A DNA stretch of 64,000 nucleotides from the NCBI GenBank assembly GCA_016931515.1, contig JAFGEQ010000006.1:1-64000 (forward strand), read 5' to 3'. The notes beneath the pieces are model-generated. The model was not told the DNA's origin and ran no database searches. It saw only the letters and a list, made by a program, of their open reading frames with translations. Both the position numbers and the translations under genes were made by a program. Shown piece after piece: positions 17,398 through 26,615 of the stretch (the first letter of the stretch is position 1; every line of letters starts with the position of its first letter). This stretch comes from a candidate division CSSED10-310 bacterium (GTDB taxonomy: Bacteria; CSSED10-310).

Positions 17398-18510
17398 ATG
17401 CAATTCCAGGTGATTCGCAGATATCTTGAAAAATGCCTGACTGACAAAATGTTCCCCGGCGCGGCAGCAGCAATATCATTTGGGAAGAAACGATCTATCA
17501 TTTGCATTGGTAATTTATCGGATCAACCGGATTCACCAACTGTCGATGAGTATTCAATATACGATTTGGCGTCACTGACCAAACCCATTGCAACGACCAC
17601 TGCCATTTTGAAGTTAATCGATAAAAATTATCTTTCAATGGATCAACCACTGGCCTCCTGTCTCGACGAGTTTAACAAAGCGCCCGATAAAAAGACGATC
17701 ACCATTCGGTCGCTCCTGACACACACTTCAGGGCTGGCGGCATGGGAGCCCATTTATGTATTCGCATCGTCTCGTCAAAAAATGATAGCCCATCTGGCTG
17801 AAAAACCCCTGAGTTACGCTCCAGGAACCCGTGTGGAGTACAGCTGCCTTGGATTTATAATACTGGCTGAAATAGTCTCCAGACTGACCGGTGATTCTCT
17901 GGCGTCCTTCTGTCAACGTCAGATATTCGACATCCTCTCCATGCACGATACATGTTTTAATCCTGATCGAGCTCTGAGAGACCGAATCGCTCCAACTGAA
18001 GCGAATAACGCTCATGAGCGGATGCTCTGCGAGAAGGCGGGTCTTTCTTTCAATGGCTGGCGCAATTACCGTCTGCATGGCGAAGTGCATGACGTCAATG
18101 CCTGGACCGCTGGAGGTGAAGGAGGTAACGCTGGTTTGTTCTCGACTGTCAGTAATGTTCTTCAGTTCGGGGAGGTATGTCTGGATATATTGAATGGTAA
18201 TAAAGCCGGATTGTTGACTCGATCGTCTTTGCTTGCTGCCACTCGGAACCAGACACAAGGATTAAACAGCCACCGGGGTCTCGGCTGGCAGATGGCTGAT
18301 TCATCCGATTCGGTTCAGGGGATACTCCACTCCCAGGCATTCGGTCACAATGGTTTCACCGGTACAAGTCTTTGGATTGATCCCATTTCGCAAGCGGTCT
18401 TCGTGCTTTTGACAAATCGTGTATATTATTCAGCCAGTATCGCCGAGTTTCGAGATATCAGAAGGATGTTTCACAAATTGGTGATTGATGAATGTGTACC
18501 AGCTTGTTGA
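17398..18510 (+). CDS. Serine hydrolase of the beta-lactamase (class C-like) family
   Basis: 370 residues. The active-site SxxK is S59-L-T-K62 in DLASLTKPIATT, the YxN motif is represented by Tyr148-Ser-Cys, and the third element is GHNGFTG near residue ~310. LTHTSGL is also typical. The family covers esterases, D-aminopeptidases and penicillin-binding-like enzymes as well as AmpC, so antibiotic resistance should not be assumed. No signal peptide is evident, so it is probably cytoplasmic. The start is ATG 17398, with GGAAG about six bases upstream, directly after the transporter's stop. A TTG extension to 17371 has no SD. Confidence 0.9.
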   Translation: MQFQVIRRYLEKCLTDKMFPGAAAAISFGKKRSIICIGNLSDQPDSPTVDEYSIYDLASLTKPIATTTAILKLIDKNYLSMDQPLASCLDEFNKAPDKKTITIRSLLTHTSGLAAWEPIYVFASSRQKMIAHLAEKPLSYAPGTRVEYSCLGFIILAEIVSRLTGDSLASFCQRQIFDILSMHDTCFNPDRALRDRIAPTEANNAHERMLCEKAGLSFNGWRNYRLHGEVHDVNAWTAGGEGGNAGLFSTVSNVLQFGEVCLDILNGNKAGLLTRSSLLAATRNQTQGLNSHRGLGWQMADSSDSVQGILHSQAFGHNGFTGTSLWIDPISQAVFVLLTNRVYYSASIAEFRDIRRMFHKLVIDECVPAC

Positions 18511-18514
18511 ATGT

Positions 18515-20086
18515 TCAATGAATCTGATCAAAAAAGAAAACTGTTACAGCGGAATTCGATATAAGCGGTTTGAGAGGGAGATCCGGATCCAAGGGGCCGA
18601 GGCGACTTTCATTTGATCCGTACCAGACATACCGGATTCGATGTTCTTTAAGAAATGATTCTTTCCAAGCCGTTGACATATCCGGGTTAAAAAATTGCTT
18701 TATTGCCTTTTCTTTCATACCTTTTCGAGGCGTCGTACCCCAGTGTCCAAGAAAAACCGTGTGAAGGGAAAGCCATCCGACTTTATTGCCGGAATCCCTG
18801 GATACCAAAACATTGCCGGCCGGGAACGATCGAAGATATTCCGCAGCCGTCCGCTCGCCGCGTATCCAATACAGTGAGGTGGGCCAAACATCCTCACGAG
18901 TCTGGATCATAACGGTTTCAAGAATATGTACGTTCTGAAAGATGAAGCCGGCACAAAGGATTATGATACATGTCCATTTGATCCGCGAAGAGGCAGTTCC
19001 GAGTTTTCCGAGAGTAATAGCGCCGAATAATGCCATCGGCAGATGGATCATGTGTTGAAATAAAAGCCCGGACATCCCCGCGAAATGAGCAAAAAACTCA
19101 GCGCCGAGCCACCATCCTGCCAACATACTTGAAACCAGATTATCGCGTTGTCTCGTATTGAATACTCCCACACATCCCAGCGGCAGGATCCACCCATATC
19201 TCAGCGGATAGAACCGGAATGGCTCGGTCATGAATCGGATATTATATTGACGGATAATATTGGCTGTCGTCGGGTCTGTCTTCATCCATAGGATATACAC
19301 ACCGATCAGACACAGTGGGATAAACAGCGGTAAGAATTTCATCCACAAAAACCAATTGAATTTGAGTTTTGGCATGCCCCCTAATTCCAGGAAGCCGGAA
19401 CAAAGAATGGCAATGTATCCTGGCATGGCGCTATTGGGATGAACCAACCATGTTATAATCATCAATAATCCCGTTCCGATCAGATAGCCGGAATGTCTGG
19501 ATAATAAATAGGCTCTCCATGCCAACAGCATCACCATAACAAACGTGATACCTGCAATTTTCAGTGGATTGTGAAATGAGGAGAACGTCGAAAATCCGTC
19601 CATCCAGTAGTTGTTCTGGCGAGGATAGGAGAACCCTGCGAAATCAGCGACACTCTCAAATCCACCTGACAGGATCACGAATGCGACAATCCATAGGACC
19701 TGTTTCCGATGCACACCCCACGCTAAAAGAAATTTTTCCAGAACTAGAAAAAAACAGACTCCTGCTATCCACAACGAGCCGAACCAAAGGTGTTCAGCAC
19801 GTAAATGTGTCAATTTCCCAAATATTCCGAGGACGAAGAAGTACAAAGCGATCATCCGTGGTTTCTGGGGTTCTACTGCAGAATAATCCCAGTAAACCAG
19901 TCGATTTTGATATCTCGTCTGGTCGATGAAGGATCCATACCGATGGAAGTCATCAGACCGAATCCAACCCAGGAAAACTTTATCTTTTTCATCGTTGCCC
20001 GTAGTACCGAGATAACCCTCCAGGGTTGGAAAGCTCCAAACAACAGGGGCCAGAAAAAGCAGGCATAGATATATCCACCGATTCAT
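18515..20086 (-). CDS. Polytopic membrane protein, possibly GT-C-type glycosyltransferase
   Basis: 523 residues. The first hydrophobic helix (IYLCLLFLAPVVWSF) is followed by an acidic external loop holding DEKDK and SDD. About nine further hydrophobic segments lie between residues ~85 and ~390. The C-terminal ~120 residues are soluble (RGERTAAEYLRSFPAGNVLVSRD...). This layout, with acidic residues in the first periplasmic loop and a terminal soluble domain, resembles GT-C lipid-linked sugar transferases. No specific family is recognised, so the call is an inference from topology. It is convergent with the serine hydrolase gene, with a four-base gap. Confidence 0.6.
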   Translation of the reverse strand: MNRWIYLCLLFLAPVVWSFPTLEGYLGTTGNDEKDKVFLGWIRSDDFHRYGSFIDQTRYQNRLVYWDYSAVEPQKPRMIALYFFVLGIFGKLTHLRAEHLWFGSLWIAGVCFFLVLEKFLLAWGVHRKQVLWIVAFVILSGGFESVADFAGFSYPRQNNYWMDGFSTFSSFHNPLKIAGITFVMVMLLAWRAYLLSRHSGYLIGTGLLMIITWLVHPNSAMPGYIAILCSGFLELGGMPKLKFNWFLWMKFLPLFIPLCLIGVYILWMKTDPTTANIIRQYNIRFMTEPFRFYPLRYGWILPLGCVGVFNTRQRDNLVSSMLAGWWLGAEFFAHFAGMSGLLFQHMIHLPMALFGAITLGKLGTASSRIKWTCIIILCAGFIFQNVHILETVMIQTREDVWPTSLYWIRGERTAAEYLRSFPAGNVLVSRDSGNKVGWLSLHTVFLGHWGTTPRKGMKEKAIKQFFNPDMSTAWKESFLKEHRIRYVWYGSNESRLGPLDPDLPLKPLISNSAVTVFFFDQIH

Positions 20087-20358
20087 GCAGGAATCTTACG
20101 GAATTTTGATGAAGGTCACAACCAGGATTATCCATTCACACTCTTTTCTGCTCTATCACAGATTCCAATGACGATTTCCCCTGTTGCCGACCGACGCGCA
20201 TTGGACTATATTTATTCGGAAGTCCTCCATCTGGATGGATTTCTGCCGGGTGATCAAGCCGGACTTAGAGGGAATCGTCTTGATTGGCGGATTTTCCAGG
20301 AACAATCCACGGTGTTGATGCGTTCCGGTAGTGGACATCAACCACTGAAGCAGGTTTT
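20087..20358. other. Gap upstream of the membrane-protein/ATPase pair
   Basis: This stretch of 272 bases must hold the start signals of both flanking genes. A 77-codon plus-strand frame runs from 20168 to 20401, but it has no SD and overlaps the next gene in another frame, so I do not call it. No convincing -35/-10 pair or sigma-54 site was found. Confidence 0.5.
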
Positions 20359-21072
20359 ATGGCATCAAAACAAACTTCCGTATTTAATTCTTTTTTTGTA
20401 ACCGCGGCGGTTACCATTATCCTTGGTCTGATCACTATGTATTTTGGTTACTACAGAATCCGCCTGCAGACTTTTCAATCATATATTGCGGATCTGCAGA
20501 GCAAACCCGTACCGGACATTCCACTATCGTTCAGCATCGAAACCACCGGCATTACGGAAATGAATCCGGAAGGGGAAAATTCCGGAGAATCGGTGAATCC
20601 GGATGAGATAAAAACAGAATCCTCTGTAGATCCAATCAGTATGGGAAAAACGGCGGGTGATGGATTGGGAACCAATTCAGCTTGCGGAGCAGGCAGCAGC
20701 AGGAATGGATCGTCAAACAATCAGAATAGTACGAAAAACGGGAATTCTACATCCGGCCGGAGTGCTCGTGTTCGGCCACCTCGCAAGTCCGCACCCGATC
20801 ATCCCGATGACATTGAGCCGGCTCACAGAGGGCCGGCGTTCCCAAGAACCCAGCCGGCACAGACTGATGAACAGTCTTTTGATTCCGGGGAGAACAACAC
20901 AGAAGCCCAGACAGAGATACCGGATATCGATGATCCTGAGTTGGATGATAACCCGTTGATTCGTGCACTCCGAGAAGCCAGCAAGCGTCAAGCCGAAGAT
21001 CCGGACTACGAGCGGGAGGAGAATCCACCGAAGAATCCGTTTGAAGCTATTTTAAACATTCAGGATAATTAA
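20359..21072 (+). CDS. Single-pass membrane protein with a long disordered tail
   Basis: 237 residues, no recognised family. Residues ~9-30 (NSFFVTAAVTIILGLITMYFGYYRI) form one membrane helix. The rest is low complexity and probably disordered: Asn/Ser/Gly-rich (~95-135), then Arg/Pro-rich, then acidic with Pro. A short predicted helix (DNPLIRALREASKRQAED) lies before the C-terminus. The tail is most likely cytoplasmic or periplasmic tethering material; the side is not clear. The SD is weak (CAGG before ATG). It ends 11 bases before the large ATPase gene, so the two are almost certainly one transcription unit, and the tail may dock the ATPase to the membrane (inference). Confidence 0.7.
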   Translation: MASKQTSVFNSFFVTAAVTIILGLITMYFGYYRIRLQTFQSYIADLQSKPVPDIPLSFSIETTGITEMNPEGENSGESVNPDEIKTESSVDPISMGKTAGDGLGTNSACGAGSSRNGSSNNQNSTKNGNSTSGRSARVRPPRKSAPDHPDDIEPAHRGPAFPRTQPAQTDEQSFDSGENNTEAQTEIPDIDDPELDDNPLIRALREASKRQAEDPDYEREENPPKNPFEAILNIQDN

Positions 21073-21083
21073 CGGGGCCACAG

Positions 21084-24000
21084 ATGAATCATGAGCTTCT
21101 TGAACTTCGTATCGGAGATCTGATCGAGGTTCCGGATGTTCAGACTGTCATTGATTTATCGGAGATCAGGGACCTGGATCCCGATGATCCTGATGGCCGG
21201 GTTGCTCTTGAGAATCTCGGGAGTTCTTTTATCATCACCGATGATATTCACTCGATCCTGAGTATTATTCTGAACCACTTGAACCGAAAAGAAGGTCATG
21301 GATTTTTCATTGTCGGTAACTACGGTTCCGGCAAGAGTCATCTCCTGAGTATTCTGGGTTTGATTGCCAGATATTCCTGGGCGAGACAGTCCGTTTTCAA
21401 ACAGCGTACAGATCTTCCCGAATTGGTGGGATCAAAGAAATCGCCACGCTTTCTGCCGGTCGTGGTTCCGTTGACAGAGTTTTCCGGTGATCTGCCTTTG
21501 GAGAAAATAGTCTGGCATGCCATAGAAATATCTGCAGCGCTTGTCGGCATTCCACTGACCCTCTCTTCAACGCAGCGCTTCATCGAGGTTTTCAACAGGT
21601 ATATCTTGCCTGTCCATGAAAACGACTTCCGCCAGTTCGTTCATTTACGCTTCAAGGATCTCACCTGGGAGCAGATCTGCGGTGATGACCCGCCTGCCGC
21701 TCATACCATTATCCTGCAATTCTCTGAGCGGCATCATGTCCAGATTCCCTTTGATGTCATCATTGACAGAAGTGTTCTTCTGAAGGAATTGATTCAGGCA
21801 GTCGTTACAGCAGGATGGGATGGTGTTCTGCTTGTCATGGATGAATTATCCGAGTTTCTGAAATCAAAACCTGTCTCGAGGGCTGTTCATGAGGATACAA
21901 GATTCCTGCAATTCCTTGGCGAAGCAAGTATCGATGAACCGTTCTGGGTCACCGCTGCCCTTCAAGAATCACTGGAACACAATCAAGATGTCTCGACAAG
22001 CGCTTTTAATAAGATACGGTCCCGGTATACTCATTTAAAATTAACAACCAAACATTTGCACCAATTGATTTCAAAGAGGCTCATACGGAAAAAAAGTGCC
22101 GACTCCGAGAGGGTTATAACTCGTCTATTTGAAGTCCTGAAAAATGCGTTCAATCGGATGGATATAACGCGGGAAACTTTCCTGAATCTATATCCGATTC
22201 ATCCTGAAACAATCGAACTATTGAATCGGAATGTCGATCTATTCAGTCAAAGACGAGGTATTGTGGATTTTGTCTTCACCCGTATCCGGGGCCGACAGGA
22301 ATTGAATATCGATGGGATCTTGATGAATCCCTGTCATCAGTTATTAACCCCGGATGTCATCTTCGATCATTTTCAGGACCGTCTGATCCAATCAGATCGC
22401 TATTCATCCTATGTTCAACTCTATCAACAGCAATTGTTGCCCAGAATCAAGACCCACTTTCCGGACGCAGATGAACAAATGATCGCAATCCGGTCAGTGA
22501 AAGTACTCATTTTACTGGCAATTACGCCTTTTGAAGAACGCAGAACAACCCGCGAACTTGCCAATATGGTCCTCTATCGTGTTTTTGATTCCGCCATTCT
22601 TGGTGGCGACGCCAATTATGCCTTTTTTGAAGAACGCATTATCAGGGTAATCTATCAGAGTGTCGGATTTTTAAGTCGTATTCCAGGCAAAACACGCATG
22701 GACGATGTTTATATCATTGAACAGGGAACTGATCCTGCACTGCACGTCGATGACCGAATCCAGAGAATTAAATCCGGCTTGTCGCCCGATGTCTATAGCG
22801 TGTTCCCCGATCTGGTTCAGTCAATGGGATATGGTGCGTTTCCGTTGGTTACGTTTTTCCGATCAACCTCCATCAGGGAAACTGTCAACTGGCAAAACAC
22901 ACGCCGACGAATGTCTGTCAGACTCATGGAAAGCCAGGATCTGTTAAGCGATGAGATAAAAAAACTGAGATTGGATCTTCAGACCGGTAAAGTAGATTTT
23001 GTCTGCATTTTTATCATTCCGGATAATGATCCCGACCAACATATCAGCATCCAAAAATTTCTAGCAACAGAACCTTCTCCAGATGCAACCGGATGGGGAA
23101 TTATTGCCCCCATGCTTCCTGACGCGCTGGAGTTTGAAAATGCGTTACTCGAAGTTCAAGCTTGTAAGTTATTGCTGCAAGAGGTCGGGCAAACTCTTGG
23201 AAAAACAGAGAATTTGCCGATTCTGGAGATCTTGCGAGACAGGTTCGATAGACATGTCGCAACTGCAAGTTCTTATCTTCAATCAAGCTATTTGTCGGGC
23301 GTTCTTTTTCTGACGTCGGAGACAAAAACCCTTGCCGGGCGTCAGTCTTCTGCTCATTTTGACAAATGGCTGGAGATGACCATGGGGGACGCACTGGGAA
23401 GACGCTACCCGGAACATTACAAACTGGCTCCCCGTTGTGATTTTCAGAGTAAAGTCCTTCAGGATATGATTGTTGACAATTTCGTAAGACCCGGAGCAAG
23501 TAAAAAACTTCTTCCCGGAAAGGATGACATTCTGATTTCCGCGTTGGACTCCGTTGCAATTCCCTTGGGAATCGCTCAGAAGAAAGCCGGAATATACCAC
23601 CTGGTGACCAGTGCAAGAAAATCGGTTGCCGTTCGTCTCATTATTGACCAACTGCCATTATCCACTGCTGGTGAAAGAGCCGTCTCTAACCAGACTGTTT
23701 CAGCCGGAAGAGTTTGGCGGCACGTAAACCGGCCGCCATATGGAATGAGTCGAAGCGTTTTTGATCTTGTGTTGATGGCATTAATACGGAAGGGTTATGT
23801 AACCGCATATAAAGAATCTCAGATCGTACCTATGGAATCATTGCATCTGCCTTTGACCGGGCAAATCGATCGATTGAGTCGAGGAAATCTGATACCAGAT
23901 AATCTAAGACCTGCCTTCTTCCGTGCTTATAAATTTTTTGCTCATAAAAACCTGACTGAGATCGATCTGGAGTCTCAGGATGTTTTATCGAACAAAGTAT

Positions 24001-25109
24001 CGTCAACCCTGACGGATTGGGCTGTAATCAACGAAAAATTTGAAATGATGTTTACCGAATGGAATCGACAGGGTCGAGAAACTCCAAATCTCATCGAAGT
24101 AACGCATCATCTTCAGCAAATTCGTCAAATCGATCGTGAATTTTCTGAGTCAGAGATCGGCACTTACGCAGGATGGGTTCGCTTCTTGACGGCTTTCTCC
24201 CTGCTTGATGACCCTGATGTTCTGATGCAATCCATTAAGCGGATTTCCGATTTTCTCGAAACAGGTCTCCAGCGGTTTACCCTCATTTATAACTATATGC
24301 ATCAGTTGAATGGCAAAATTCCGGAATCAATGGGATATCTCGACTTGCATTCCCACTATTCCCTGGTCATGAGTTCTTTACAACTCAATGATCGATTGAT
24401 TCTCGATGATGGTCTCAAGATCCTGAGTGAGCAGTTTGATAAGTTTAAGGGATGCTATCGCCAGTTGTATCTGACTGAGCATAAACATTATAAAGAGCCG
24501 GCTACATGTCTCGATTCTGTGCCTCCGGACCATGTTAGAGAACGGCAATTGTTGAAAATTTTGAGCAGAATCGGTTTCTTTTCTAAGATCCAGTCCATCC
24601 GGCAAGCCTTGGAATTTCCTGATGTAGTTAATAAATTGTACTGCCAATTCAATCCAGAGAGCAGTCTGGATTCAACACCCTTCTGTTCATGCGGTTATTC
24701 CCTGGGATGCGGAGTTGATATCAAAGAGTCCCTGCCCTCGGGAGCAGTTTATCTGGATCTTATCCAGTATTGTTTATCTATCCTTCAAAAGCTTATCAAT
24801 GACTTTGACTGGAAAGCCCATGACCTATCGAACGAACTCCGGAGGAAACTAATATTTTTGAGAGATATGGAGCCAGGGGATCCATCACTAGTTTGCACAT
24901 TCAGCACTGTTCTGGACGATGATGTCGTCATATTTTTCAATCAGATCGATTCAACCATTCGACATCCTATCAGATTATCCTGTAACGAATTGTTCTCGAA
25001 TTTCAAGGATCGGACACTGACAGCGGGCGATGCGCGATGTCATATCCTTAAATGGCTGAAAAATATTGAGAAATTAGCTGATGGTGATTGGGTCCACTTC
25101 ATCGACTGA
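21084..25109 (+). CDS. Giant P-loop ATPase of PglY/BrxC (DUF6079-like) type
   Basis: 1341 residues. The N-terminus (IGDLIEVPDVQTVIDLSE) and the ATPase core match my memory of the DUF6079/PglY group of BREX and phage-growth-limitation ATPases, which are of similar length. Walker A is GNYGSGKSH (78-86), Walker B is VLLVMDELSEF with D253-E254, and a sensor-like VTAALQES follows at ~289-296. The remaining ~1000 residues are mostly helical. A Cys cluster (C1201, C1203, C1209 in PFCSCGYSLGCG) suggests a metal site. No PglX methylase, PglZ phosphatase, BrxL or other BREX gene is in the window, so this is an orphan or a different system with the membrane protein just upstream. It overlaps the convergent cyclophilin gene by 11 bases. 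Confidence 0.7.
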   Translation: MNHELLELRIGDLIEVPDVQTVIDLSEIRDLDPDDPDGRVALENLGSSFIITDDIHSILSIILNHLNRKEGHGFFIVGNYGSGKSHLLSILGLIARYSWARQSVFKQRTDLPELVGSKKSPRFLPVVVPLTEFSGDLPLEKIVWHAIEISAALVGIPLTLSSTQRFIEVFNRYILPVHENDFRQFVHLRFKDLTWEQICGDDPPAAHTIILQFSERHHVQIPFDVIIDRSVLLKELIQAVVTAGWDGVLLVMDELSEFLKSKPVSRAVHEDTRFLQFLGEASIDEPFWVTAALQESLEHNQDVSTSAFNKIRSRYTHLKLTTKHLHQLISKRLIRKKSADSERVITRLFEVLKNAFNRMDITRETFLNLYPIHPETIELLNRNVDLFSQRRGIVDFVFTRIRGRQELNIDGILMNPCHQLLTPDVIFDHFQDRLIQSDRYSSYVQLYQQQLLPRIKTHFPDADEQMIAIRSVKVLILLAITPFEERRTTRELANMVLYRVFDSAILGGDANYAFFEERIIRVIYQSVGFLSRIPGKTRMDDVYIIEQGTDPALHVDDRIQRIKSGLSPDVYSVFPDLVQSMGYGAFPLVTFFRSTSIRETVNWQNTRRRMSVRLMESQDLLSDEIKKLRLDLQTGKVDFVCIFIIPDNDPDQHISIQKFLATEPSPDATGWGIIAPMLPDALEFENALLEVQACKLLLQEVGQTLGKTENLPILEILRDRFDRHVATASSYLQSSYLSGVLFLTSETKTLAGRQSSAHFDKWLEMTMGDALGRRYPEHYKLAPRCDFQSKVLQDMIVDNFVRPGASKKLLPGKDDILISALDSVAIPLGIAQKKAGIYHLVTSARKSVAVRLIIDQLPLSTAGERAVSNQTVSAGRVWRHVNRPPYGMSRSVFDLVLMALIRKGYVTAYKESQIVPMESLHLPLTGQIDRLSRGNLIPDNLRPAFFRAYKFFAHKNLTEIDLESQDVLSNKVSSTLTDWAVINEKFEMMFTEWNRQGRETPNLIEVTHHLQQIRQIDREFSESEIGTYAGWVRFLTAFSLLDDPDVLMQSIKRISDFLETGLQRFTLIYNYMHQLNGKIPESMGYLDLHSHYSLVMSSLQLNDRLILDDGLKILSEQFDKFKGCYRQLYLTEHKHYKEPATCLDSVPPDHVRERQLLKILSRIGFFSKIQSIRQALEFPDVVNKLYCQFNPESSLDSTPFCSCGYSLGCGVDIKESLPSGAVYLDLIQYCLSILQKLINDFDWKAHDLSNELRRKLIFLRDMEPGDPSLVCTFSTVLDDDVVIFFNQIDSTIRHPIRLSCNELFSNFKDRTLTAGDARCHILKWLKNIEKLADGDWVHFID

Positions 25110-25746
25110 TAGTCTTCCTCTTGATTGTCTTTACAACGACTGTTTCCACCGGAACATCGACATATAGACCGCGCTTGTTTTCCGGATCCAGCAGTTTTTC
25201 ACCGGTTGGAATAGCTGCGATCCTATCCACAATTTCCAAGCCTGCAATAACTTCCCCAAAAACGGCATATCCGTACCCTTCGACAGTATCATTGCGATGA
25301 TCAAGTGAAGAGTTATCCTTCAAGTTAATGAAAAACTGAGTGGTAGCCGAATCAATGACTCCGGTGCGAGCCATGGCGATGGTCCCACGCCGGTTCTTCA
25401 ATCCGTTCCTGGCTTCGCTCTTTATTGCATCTTTTACCGGTTTAACCGTGAATTCCGCTGTGAGTCCGCCGCCCTGGATAATAAAATCCCTTATGACTCT
25501 GTGAATGATCGTGTTGTCATAGAAACCTTCTTCGGCATAGCCAAGAAAATTTTGGACGGTCAATGGGGCTTTGTCGGCATACAATGCGAGTTCTATGGTT
25601 CCCTGGTTGGTATCGATGTCAACAACTTCGATCTTGCCCATTTCTTTCTCGAGCTGTACCAGCAGTGTCGAACTCGAATCCTGAGCCAAAGCGGTGTTCG
25701 GCACACAAAATATTATACAACTCAAAACCATCGCTGGAATTCGCAT
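25099..25746 (-). CDS. Exported cyclophilin-type peptidyl-prolyl isomerase
   Basis: 215 residues. A signal peptide (MRIPAMVLSCIIFCVPNTALA, cleavage after ALA) is followed by a cyclophilin domain: QGTIELALYADKAPLTVQNF, IIHRVIRDFIIQGG, a divergent core and ATTQFFINLKDN. It should catalyse prolyl isomerisation in the periplasm. The start at 25746 is chosen because GGGAGG lies four bases upstream and the signal peptide begins there; an upstream in-frame extension has no such support. It is convergent with and overlaps the large ATPase gene. Confidence 0.92.
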   Translation of the reverse strand: MRIPAMVLSCIIFCVPNTALAQDSSSTLLVQLEKEMGKIEVVDIDTNQGTIELALYADKAPLTVQNFLGYAEEGFYDNTIIHRVIRDFIIQGGGLTAEFTVKPVKDAIKSEARNGLKNRRGTIAMARTGVIDSATTQFFINLKDNSSLDHRNDTVEGYGYAVFGEVIAGLEIVDRIAAIPTGEKLLDPENKRGLYVDVPVETVVVKTIKRKTISR

Positions 25747-25885
25747 GTTACCTCCCGATAAAAGACAGCCTGGTTCAAAGCAATTCAGCATTATTATATG
25801 CCACTCCATGACTGTTTTCCAGAAAATGCTGTACCATTATTCTGCCATATGTCTATCCTGTTAAAATCACTGTTATGTCGGCACT

Positions 25886-25931
25886 CTGGAAAATTCCAGG
25901 TTGACAGTAACTGAGGAAAGCATGATATAGA
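25886..25931 (+). promoter_or_regulatory. Promoter of the infA transcription unit with an operator-like repeat
   Basis: TTGACA (25901-25906) is followed after 17-19 bases by GATATAGA, giving a TATA-type -10. Directly upstream, CTGGAA and TTCCAG (25886-25899) form perfect 6-base inverted arms around AA, as a regulator site might. The leader then runs about 85 bases to the small frame at 26015. Confidence 0.55.
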
Positions 25932-26014
25932 GTGTTGATTCCGGGCAAGAAACCGGGGTAGTATGAAAATATTCGGAGTATTTGCTCCGTCGGCGAGTCA
26001 ATAAAGGAGGTTTA

Positions 26015-26068
26015 ATGAAACGAATCGAAAAGACCGGATCATGCGATACTGAGGTATCCAATGGCTAA
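26015..26068 (+). CDS. Possible 17-residue leader peptide upstream of infA
   Basis: An ATG preceded by a near-perfect SD (AAAGGAGG, four bases away) opens a frame MKRIEKTGSCDTEVSNG that stops at 26066-26068, eight bases inside infA in another frame. The infA SD (GAGGT) lies within this frame, so ribosomes finishing the leader would stop right over the infA start, an arrangement that suggests translational coupling. It is too short for homology, so it may be a regulatory leader or simply an unused start. Confidence 0.4.
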   Translation: MKRIEKTGSCDTEVSNG

Positions 26069-26279
26069 AGAAGACCTGATTCTTGGACAGGGTCGCGTCA
26101 CAAAAGTTCTTGCGGGAGGTTTTTACGAAGTGGAGACTGAATCAGGGCACATAATAATGGCGCGAATCTCAGGTCGCATGCGATCGAATAATATCCGGAT
26201 TGTGCTGGGCGATTATGTCACTGTTGGAGTCTCGATGCATGATCCCACAAAAGGCCTGATAACATATCGGGCAAAGTGA
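26061..26279 (+). CDS. infA: Translation initiation factor IF-1
   Basis: 72 residues, the standard length. This single OB-fold protein binds the 30S A site. The family pattern is visible (MAKED...GRVTKVLAGGFYEVETESGHIIMARISGRMR...IRIVLGDYVTV...DPTKGLITYRAK). It is more divergent than usual in the first strand (LILGQG for the common VIEVEG). GAGGT lies five bases before the ATG. It starts inside the possible leader frame and is followed 13 bases later by the MoaD-like gene. Confidence 0.94.
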   Translation: MAKEDLILGQGRVTKVLAGGFYEVETESGHIIMARISGRMRSNNIRIVLGDYVTVGVSMHDPTKGLITYRAK

Positions 26280-26292
26280 AACAGCACTCGAA

Positions 26293-26607
26293 ATGAGAGA
26301 TCCCTCCGACAAGCTGAAATCTGTTGTCGTCTACCTTGAGTTTGATCAACGGTTGCAATCTCTGACCGGAGTGAGTCGGACATCCATAGAGGTCACCGAA
26401 GGCACTCCCTTTATAATGCTGCTGCAGGCAGTATTGGAAAGTTATCCCGATATCATTCATCAGTACGCGTTCTCTTCTATTGGATTTGAGGTCAATGGGA
26501 AAACACCAAATCCATATTTTCTTCTAAGTGCTCACGATGTTGTTACGCTGGGTATCCAAAGCGAAGACGAGAGGATGGAAGGAATGAATGGGATATATTA
26601 TCAATAG
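26293..26607 (+). CDS. MoaD/ThiS-like beta-grasp protein lacking the Gly-Gly end
   Basis: 104 residues. The pattern (VVVYLEFDQRLQSLTGV, a TPFIMLLQAVLESYPDI helix, FEVNGKTPN and LSAHDVVTLGI) follows the ubiquitin-like sulfur-carrier fold of MoaD and ThiS. Those carriers end in Gly-Gly, which is adenylated and thiocarboxylated; here the C-terminus is NGIYYQ, so that chemistry is not possible without processing. No MoaE, MoeB or ThiF partner is nearby. The SD is poor, so expression may depend on coupling to infA 13 bases upstream. Fold assignment is an inference. Confidence 0.55.
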   Translation: MRDPSDKLKSVVVYLEFDQRLQSLTGVSRTSIEVTEGTPFIMLLQAVLESYPDIIHQYAFSSIGFEVNGKTPNPYFLLSAHDVVTLGIQSEDERMEGMNGIYYQ

Positions 26608-26615
26608 GACTGAAT

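Noticed and set aside
17398-18510. Serine hydrolase as an antibiotic beta-lactamase
   Set aside because: The family is broad, no signal peptide is visible, and the YxN motif is YSC; a resistance role is not supported.
20168-20401. 77-codon plus-strand frame upstream of the membrane-protein gene
   Set aside because: No SD, overlaps the next gene in another frame, and no recognisable family. It is described only within the gap entry.
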